Assembly: GCA_022814565.1 (NCBI GenBank)
Contig: JAKLNG010000019.1
Location: forward strand, 248,001-312,000
Reading direction: 5' to 3'
Source of the DNA: Phaeophleospora eucalypticola
Taxonomy: Eukaryota; Ascomycota; Dothideomycetes; Mycosphaerellales; Mycosphaerellaceae
DNA length: 64,000 nt
The notes below the pieces were generated by a model that ran no database searches, was not told where the DNA came from, and was given only the letters and a program-made list of their open reading frames with translations. Shown here one piece after another: positions 57,275 through 64,000 of this stretch. The position numbers and the translations under genes are program-made. How positions within the stretch are numbered: the first letter of the stretch is position 1; each line of letters starts with the position of its first letter.

Positions 57275-58374
57275 TCACATTGCTATCCAGGAATCCACCG
57301 TGAGTCTGTGGACAGCCTTTTCGCACTCTAGCTCATGCTCGTAATGATCACCGCCCATCCAGATGGCCACCTGATACCACCGAGTGCCTGAACATCGCTT
57401 CATGATTGTGGTGAATTCCCAGTACTCGGGCAACCAGCCTGCGGTCTCCCAGTCAAGAATTCCTTTCAGGTGTCCGTCTTCCCCTACAAGGACATTGTGC
57501 GGCCAGAGGTCTCCATGAGTGAAGACACTGCGATGACTTGTCGCGTGTATTTCGTTGGCCTTCTCCATGTCCTTTCGAACGCCGCAGCAGAAGGATGCGC
57601 GTGCGAAGATGCTGTTGAAAGGAGGTAGTCGTGAAGCTCTTCTTCGCTTTCAAATGGGCCCATCTCGTGTCTTGGTACGCGCAATGAGCGGATCGATGTC
57701 CCAAGTGGCGAGCAAATGGACATTGAATAAGGCGATTGCCATTTCCGCATTGCTTCAACGCAATCCTTCAGCTCGAACACCCAGGGCTCTTCAGAATCCA
57801 GATCCAGTGGCTGTCTCGAGTTGATCATCTCCTCTCCGGGCAGCCTTGTCATCAGTATTGAAACTCTTCTGAGCTCATCGTTGGGATGGTCTCCACAGGA
57901 TAGAGCTCTGGGTACAGGCATTCCTGCGGCGCGCGCCATCTTCATTGCCGCATACTCTGACAGTCCGCATCGGCCTGTCGACTTGATGAGAAGACCAAAC
58001 GGCAGCTGCCTGATGTTTGCATCCCACACGATTCCTAGCCAAGCGCAGTACCATCGCGAGAATTTCGAAAGTGCAGCATGAAGTAAGCCGTAGAGTCTTC
58101 TCTCAAGGCTGCCAGGCATGCGAGGCGTCGGTGGCGTCGTTGTGCGAATGATCATCTGCATGGGGCAAGGCCAAGTGCAATCCGGCTGGAGAATGGAAGG
58201 GAGCCATGTTGCGCGCATGGCGGCGCCTAATTCGCGAGGACCAGGCAGCCGAGCTGTGCATAGACGTTTGAGGGGCGACGAGATCGGTTTCAAGGTGTAT
58301 GGTGTGTTTGAAACGATAGAGACCGCCTGTTGAAGTGCTAGTGGAAGTGGAATGAAAGGTTGAAGTTGAAACAT
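57275..58374 (-). pseudogene. Aminoglycoside phosphotransferase-like kinase, frameshifted
   Basis: Kinase-like fold of the APH/choline-kinase group, common and mostly uncharacterised in fungi. The first frame (58374 down) covers the N lobe: LPFGLLIKS, EYAAMKMARAAGMPVPRAL, ILMTRLPGEEM, ICSPLGTSIRSLRVP, and MGPFESEEELHDY. The C lobe, with catalytic loop THGDLWPHNVLV and ILDWETAGWLPEYWEF, is in a different frame ending at 57275. The switch is near 57617-57624. No GT donor lies in the short interval, so an intron cannot explain it; a single missing base in a C/T-rich run would. It is either a broken gene or an assembly error. The true start is unclear. Confidence 0.6.
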
Positions 58375-58588
58375 AAGAGGAAGAGCGACTTGGAAAGTGC
58401 ACAGTCGCTAGCGCCGGGTACACCCGCTTTCACCATTCGAGCATGTCTTTGTTCTAGACCCCTTTAACCAACTGCAATTGGGCTGTTGATAGATTGCTAT
58501 CACAAGGTCATGCTAATGAGAGCGCCAGTACGTGTTCAAACAACCTACAAACTTCTCGGTGCTTCACAGGCCACAAAGCGATCCATCC

Positions 58589-60389
58589 TCAAACATCTCC
58601 CTTCATGACCTTGGCACTCTGTTCCTCGTTCAACTTCCTCTCGCCCGGCTCAACTCCCTCAATCACATCGCTGCGTAGTTCGAAAGTTACCGCATCATCG
58701 TGGAACTTGGTACCCATTCCTACTCCGGGTGGCGGGCTTATCTTGTTCACGATCCAGTGCAGCAACATGGTCAGCGGCACACCTGCAATGAAGTTCAAAT
58801 GGAACAGCTTCACCCAGCCATTGTATGCGGTCTCGTCACTCAGACTCATGATGTACCCAGGCATCAGGAAAGCAGTTCCAATAGCCCATGAGACAGCCGC
58901 GCGCCAGTTGAAGCCGCTGTGAAACCAGTAGATCGATGACGAGTTGCCGATGTACAGGTCTTCAAGCACGAGTCTCTGGCCGCGGACGATGAGGTAGTCG
59001 GTGAGAAGGACACCAGTGAACGGGGCGAGAAAGATTCCGAAGCCGGATATGACGGTCAGAAAGACGCTGGCATTGGAGAGGTATTGCCATGGATTGACTG
59101 CGAGACCTGCTGCGGCGAAGACGTAGGCTCCACGGCGAATGTTCATGTATTTGGGACAGAGACCAGCTAGGTCCATGCCAGCGGAGACGGAGTTGAGGAC
59201 GATGCTGATCCCAAGTTGAGCACCGACGCATCCAGCTCCTGCGAAGAAAACGCCGGCCCGAGCGCGGGGTGAGTTGTTGTAGTGTTCTTGAATTGCTGAG
59301 AGGAGGACAAAGGGCTCCCAAACCGTCTCTCCCAGAATGCCATTCGCGCAGCTAGTCACGATGACACCTATGGTGCCGCAAATGAAGATGGAGACGGGAG
59401 CAAATATGGTTTGTGCGAAGATTGGCGCGTAGGGACGGTTGGAATATCGAGTCCAGTCGCTTTGACCGCTAGAGAATAGAATGTCAGAGGTGCACCACTT
59501 GCAGCTCAGCTGGGCACTTACAGCGTCCCACCACCCCACGATCCGAGGATGCCAGCTATCCCAAACATCATTGCCCAGCCCGTCGAACCATGAGCAGGCT
59601 TGCTCTCGAGTTGGAACAACGGACCAGCGCCCCCGCCGTTGTTCGATACTCCCCAAGCTAGCAAGCCAATCAACGTAGCCACGAACATTGTCGAGCTTGC
59701 AATGAAAGGCTTTTGTAACTTCTCTGGAGGCACGCCCATTATTGCGATGAAGAAGACGTAGTATACCAGCATTCCAATCAGGTCTTTGGTGTAAAGAGCT
59801 CCACCTGCAAGCTTCTGGTCCATTCGCCATAGAGATGGAAAGATAGCACCAAGTGTTACAGCCATTGCTTGCCCGCCATAGTAGGCCTGCAGGCCGTCCC
59901 AGAAGATTGTCGTAAATGCGCGGATCGCGACTGGGAAGTAAGACCCGTACATGCCCCACGTGAAACGAGAGGCGACTGTGAAGCCAATGTGATGGCGCTC
60001 ACCCATCCAGCCACAGGCAATGACCAGTGGTGACACCAGCACCGCCCCAACAGCGATCGCTCCCATAGCTTGTTGGCAGTTCAATCCGTATGCAAGTAGG
60101 CTCGAGCCGAGAGTGTAGGCGCTGATGCACATGCCTGAAATGCACCAGTAGATACAATACGACCAGATGGCGTATGTGCGTCGCTCCTTTGGCATGGGGA
60201 TGAGATCACGGTTCGTCCATCGATCTGTCTGTGATGATCGTTAGAGACCAGCGCCAGGCGAATACAAGTGTAGAAGACCTTATATGTTGCGTCGACATCT
60301 TGAGGTACTTCGAGCCACTTCAAGAGCCGACTAGGTCTGCTGTCGTTAGACGAAAACTGTGTTATCTCGTGAACTGAGGCTGAGGCCAT
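58589..60389 (-). CDS. NCS1-family nucleobase permease, copy 2
   Basis: Twelve-span symporter. Exons 60279-60389, 59522-60228 and 58589-59468, 565 residues. The start is the ATG giving MASASVHEITQFSS; upstream codons meet a stop. Landmarks are DRWTNRDLIPMP (joined across intron 1), SRFTWGMYGSYFPVAIRA, FWDGLQAYYGGQA, GQSDWTRYSNRP (joined across intron 2), YMNIRRGAYVFAAAGLAVNPWQYL and LLTDYLIVRGQ. It differs clearly from copy 1 (YYGGQA against TYNGAL in span 3), so the two are old paralogues, probably with different substrates. This one resembles the fungal Fcy/purine-cytosine or thiamine-type branch less certainly. Two HGATAR sites lie upstream (60509-60514 and 60546-60551). Confidence 0.9.
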
Positions 60390-61044
60390 TCTCGTAGATC
60401 GGGACAAAGTAGCCACAGAATTGAGGAAAGCAGACGGTCTCTTGGTTTTCAAGGGCTCTCTTCATCAGTACGAGGATGCCAACCAGCAATTGCCCCTCTC
60501 AGACACGGCGATAAGCATGGAGTCAGGTACAGGTACACCTGCAGCAGATAGGCGAAGCTGTCGCCGATCCAGAATTCATGGCCAGGGTGGATAAATGAAC
60601 CTTCGAAGATCCTGCTATCTCTCCACCTTACCGTCGCTCGTCCTATGAGTGCCGTCCAGGCGCATGCTTTGAAGAGCCATCGACGTCCTGCGGCGGTGTT
60701 CATGCAACTCCATGGCGTCCGTCTTTGGCGGCGATTCTCCAGGTATCGTAATGGAAATCTTATCGCTCATCTGATGAGCCGAGCATCTGGCATGACGGAG
60801 GCCGGGCTTGTATAGCAACGGCAGTTTCTCGTTGTCGAGATGTCGACGAGGGGAAAGCGACGGCAGGGCTCGAACCTGCAAAGTGAATGGCGGCTACTCC
60901 CTAGCTAGCGGCGGCTTAGCCCGAGCCAATCGAAGACATTCCGGGGATGAGCTCGGAGAGGCCAGCTTGTGAACGCGCAAGTCGACATCTCACAGCTTCA
61001 ACTTCATCTTCATTCTCTCCTTTACATTGCACCTCACCGTGACA
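60390..61044. other. Intergenic divergent region
   Basis: About 650 bases between NCS1 permease 2 and OST3. HGATAR motifs at 60509-60514 (CGATAA) and 60546-60551 (AGATAG) are nearest the permease. Near 60870-60885 the minus strand resembles a tRNA T arm but no matching acceptor was found. Confidence 0.45.
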
Positions 61045-62200
61045 ATGAAATTCTCCCAGCTATTAACAGCAGCTTTGCTGCCCTTCACAGCCCTCGCAGC
61101 CAAGAAATCCTCCGAAGAAAGGTTCGCCGAAGCACGCAGCAAATCGCAACCCATCAAGCTCGAGGATAGAGCCTACGATGCTCTCACCAAGGCTCCGCGC
61201 GACTACTCTGTTGCCGTCCTCTTGACGGCCATGGATGCAAGATTCGGATGCCAGCTGTGTCAGGACTTCCAGCCGGAATGGGAACTGCTAGCGAAGAGTT
61301 GGAGCAGAGGAGATAGCCGGGGAGAATCGCGGTTGGTGTTTGGAACGTTGGACTTTTTGGATGGCAAGGCGACGTTTCAGTCGGTATGGACATCAATTGG
61401 GAATAATGATGAATTGAAGGGGCTGACAATTGGAAATAGTTGATGTTGCAAACCGCACCGGTTATGCTTCTCTTCCATCCCACGACAGGGCCTCACGCCA
61501 GACCTGACAAGCCAATGGAGCGATTGGACTTCAACACTGGGTACGTACCACTTCATCCTTCACCAGAAGCATGTGGACTTCCTTGCTAACACTTGTACTC
61601 AACAGTGTCGCCAAAGCCGACTCCATTCAAACCTGGCTCGAACGCCAGCTCCCCGACCGCCCGCACCCCAAGCTCGTCCGTCCTATCAACTACGTCAAAA
61701 TCGCCGTCACCACCACATCCATCCTGGGTGTCATTACCTTCCTCACCGTGGCTGCCCCATACGTATGGCCAGTCATATCGAACCGCAACCTCTGGGCTGC
61801 CGTCAGCTTGATCGCCGTCTTGCTGTTTACGAGTGGGCACATGTTCAACCACATTCGACATGCACCATACGTTGGAGGAGATGGAAAAGGAGGCGTGAGC
61901 TACTTTGCCGGAGGCTTCCAGAATCAGTTCGGACTAGAGACGCAGATTGTTGCTGCATTGTGTAAGTCATGGGTCACTCATTCCTCGGGCACACGTCTTG
62001 CTAACATGAACTTACCAGACGGTGTCTTGGCTTTCTCGACCATCAGCCTGGCTCTCAAGGTTCCACGGATGGCCGACCCGCGCTCGCAGTCGATTGCCGT
62101 CATCGTGTGGGGAGGCGTCATGCTGGTCGTGTACTCCTTCCTGCTCAGCGTCTTCCGTGTGAAGAACGGCGGATATCCATTCTGGCTGCCTCCATTCTAG
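61045..62200 (+). CDS. OST3: Oligosaccharyltransferase subunit OST3/OST6
   Basis: Subunit of the ER oligosaccharyltransferase that holds acceptor proteins by mixed disulfides to aid N-glycosylation. Exons 61045-61383, 61440-61540, 61606-61961 and 62019-62200, 325 residues. A signal peptide (residues 1-19) is followed by a lumenal thioredoxin-like domain with CxxC at C69-C72 (FGCQLCQDF) and FHPTTGPHA after the second exon joint. Four membrane spans follow, with GHMFNHIRHAPYVG as the conserved loop. The C terminus GGYPFWLPPF is typical. All introns are canonical. Confidence 0.93.
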
Positions 62201-62437
62201 TGGCCATTTTGATAGCATGAGGATGGCGTTCTCCCGAAAAGTTGAAATACAACGGCAGACATGGCTGTGCTCGCAGCTTCTTGTGTATAACAATTAGAGA
62301 ATTACACCCGTGTATCAGGGTAAGAGACATTCTGATGAATGAAGTGACTAAGACATGAAGATTCCGCAGTCGTGTCATTCCTATTTCTTTCTATATATCT
62401 TCATCCAAATGCATCAAAACACACTCATGCATCTACT

Positions 62438-64000
62438 TCACGTTCCATTCACATACTCCGCATACGCCCTCCTCTTCAACGTCGCCCCAACAGCCGCATC
62501 AACCACACTCAACCCCTGCGCCTGCGTCTCGACAGTTCTCACCTGGTCCGCAGCTTGCCTCTTCCTCTGCAATCCCCTCCGCCTCTTCCTCGCCAAATAT
62601 CCGCCTTCACTCTGCTGACACCTCTCTAGATCTCCACCTTCACACCTCCACGGCGCCTGCCCGAGCAACGTCTCCAGCTCGTTCCAAATATCCACGCTTC
62701 CCTGAGGCTTCGGATGTGCGTACCCAGGAGCTGGAGACTGGGTTTGATTCACATAGCTGGCGCCCCACCATTGGCCGATGATGTCGGAGGTGGAGTTCCT
62801 GGTGGACAGGGCGGCGTACGCATTGTGTTGGATCCAGTGGGAGTAAGAAGCGCAGTGAGAGCTATGGGAAGAGGCGAGGTTAGAGGACGCGGTGTACGTA
62901 AGATGAGGAATGAGAGGGGCAGATGTCGGAAGTGGTTCGCAGAAGAGGCTGAGATGTTCAAAGTAGGCGCCTTTGAAGATGAGATTGTCTTGGCTGCAGT
63001 TGGCGGGTGCGTCGCAGTAGTCTTCCAGAATGCCGTTGCTGCCGAGACCAGACCATTGGGAAGCTTGGTGCCAGGAATGGCTGTTCCAGCCTGTGGCGTT
63101 GACGACGGTGTTGATGAGGTTGTAGCCGTCTTCAAGGTATGAAGTGTCGCCGGTGGCTTCCCAGAGGCCTCGTAGCCCGGAGAGCATGACGCCCTGGTTG
63201 TAGGTATAGACCATTTCGTTGCGCTCGTCGCAGGTTGTTTGGCCGTCTGAGATGTGGAAGCCGTCGACGATGAGGCCCTGAGCGTTGGTGAAATTGTGGG
63301 ACTTGAACCAGGACCATTCTTCTTTAGCGTTCTGCAGGAGGAGAGGGTCATGGGCTTTCAAAGAGGGTAGAGGAGGAAGGGTTTTGTTGGTCTCTGCAGT
63401 GTAGTTGGGACTAGGGTAAGGATCGGAGTTGTTGTCCCCTGGCCAGTAAAGATACATAGCGATCGAGCTGGAGACGAACAGCTCGTTCGTAATGGCGTTC
63501 TTGTACGTTGCCAGAGCCGGGTTCCAAGTGATCCCACCCTCGCAGAGAGATGTGTTATATTCATCCTGAACGATGTTGTAGAAGATGTGGGCTCGGTGCG
63601 CGAACTCGGCAATGTCCTCTTGGCCGTAGGAGGATTTCGAGTAGGCATCGTATTGGTTGATGAATTTGATCGCTTCCAGCCATTCCAGAACAACCCATTG
63701 AGCGTCGTCGTACGCTGCGCCAAAGATTTGAATGGTATCCTCGCCGCCGTAGTAAGCTTCAATTTGCGAATAGTACTTTCGGATGTCCGATTGTATCTGA
63801 GCCGCTTTCGTTTGAGCACCAGGAACAGTGCCCTCGTATTCTACCAGAGCGTCTGTGAAGGACCTTTCCGTCGATGCCACGATCGTGTTGATGAGTGCTC
63901 CTATCCACTGGATTGTATCTGGCTAGTATATAATCAGTGAGCGAGTTCAGAGAATGTTGTGTGTCGTTGTCTCTACCCAATAAGTTCCATTCCAATACGT
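62438..64000 (-). CDS. GH76 alpha-1,6-mannanase, 5' end outside window (partial)
   Basis: Two exons are in the window: 63977 to beyond 64000 (only TYWNGTYW-like codons seen) and 62438-63922. At least 503 residues; the signal peptide and start lie beyond 64000. The GH76 fold is shown by YWNGTYWPDTIQWIGAL, the catalytic Asp pair in FGAAYDDAQWVVLEW, YTYNQGVMLSGL, and FKGAYFEHL. These enzymes act on alpha-1,6-mannan in fungal walls (own wall remodelling, Dcw1/Dfg5 type, or attack on other fungi). There is no obvious GPI-anchor signal: the C-terminal 80 residues are basic (ARKRRRGLQRKRQ), so a secreted form is more likely. Convergent with OST3, 237 bases apart. Confidence 0.88.

Noticed and set aside
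52335..60389. Whole region as a terpenoid biosynthetic cluster
   Set aside because: No P450, methyltransferase or pathway regulator is present; the permeases and dioxygenase fit nucleobase use better.
60860..60950. tRNA-like T arm on the minus strand (GCAGG-TTCGAGC-CCTGC)
   Set aside because: The 3' acceptor strand after it (CGTCGCT) has no matching 5' strand in the 75-95 bases expected upstream and no clear A box, so it is a chance match or a remnant too degraded to call.

Overview
The window is nuclear DNA of a filamentous ascomycete (Pezizomycotina), most likely a dothideomycete. Evidence: many short GT-AG introns (about 48-70 bp), conserved single-copy fungal genes (NCS-1, COG6, SOF1, RPN6, ISU1, OST3), plant- or fungal-wall-directed secreted proteins (GH131, GH76, GH18, LysM), and a transposon eroded by repeat-induced point mutation (RIP). 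The class assignment is inference. Exon borders given here were found by reading splice signals and checking that phases add up.

Layout. 0-5 kb: two small membrane ORFs, a GH131 glucanase and a Ser/Thr-rich secreted protein. 5.4-17.6 kb: a housekeeping block with NCS-1, COG6, one member of an unnamed 'HDGK' gene family, a Sas2-like MYST acetyltransferase, an SDR, SOF1 and RPN6 (sharing a 262-bp divergent promoter) and the Fe-S scaffold ISU1. 17.6-21.5 kb: gene-poor. 21.5-22.8 kb: an FAD monooxygenase. 22.87-26.36 kb: a hAT-family DNA transposon destroyed by RIP, with recognisable terminal inverted repeats and an 8-bp target duplication, followed by more RIP-like DNA. 27.3-31.4 kb: four more HDGK-family genes in a head-to-tail tandem array. 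31.6-38.6 kb: a very large class V chitinase-like gene with a damaged active site, divergent from a three-LysM secreted protein. 38.7-50.6 kb: a zinc-type reductase, a PTR2 peptide transporter, an unusual tRNA-Tyr gene, an AhpD-like protein, a secreted beta-propeller and an acyltransferase-3 membrane protein.

52.3-60.4 kb is a possible accessory cluster: an intronless class I terpene synthase, an NCS1 nucleobase permease, a XanA-like 2-oxoglutarate dioxygenase divergent from that permease across a promoter with four HGATAR sites, a frameshifted phosphotransferase-like gene, and a second NCS1 permease. The permease/dioxygenase pair suggests purine (xanthine) scavenging under nitrogen control. 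61-64 kb: OST3 and the 3' part of a GH76 mannanase that runs off the window.

The most unusual items are the five-member HDGK family with a shared three-exon structure, the tRNA-Tyr gene carrying a 52-nt GT...AG insertion in its anticodon stem, the chitinase-like protein lacking the catalytic Glu, and an open reading frame in the first NCS-1 intron that could give a non-myristoylated form.
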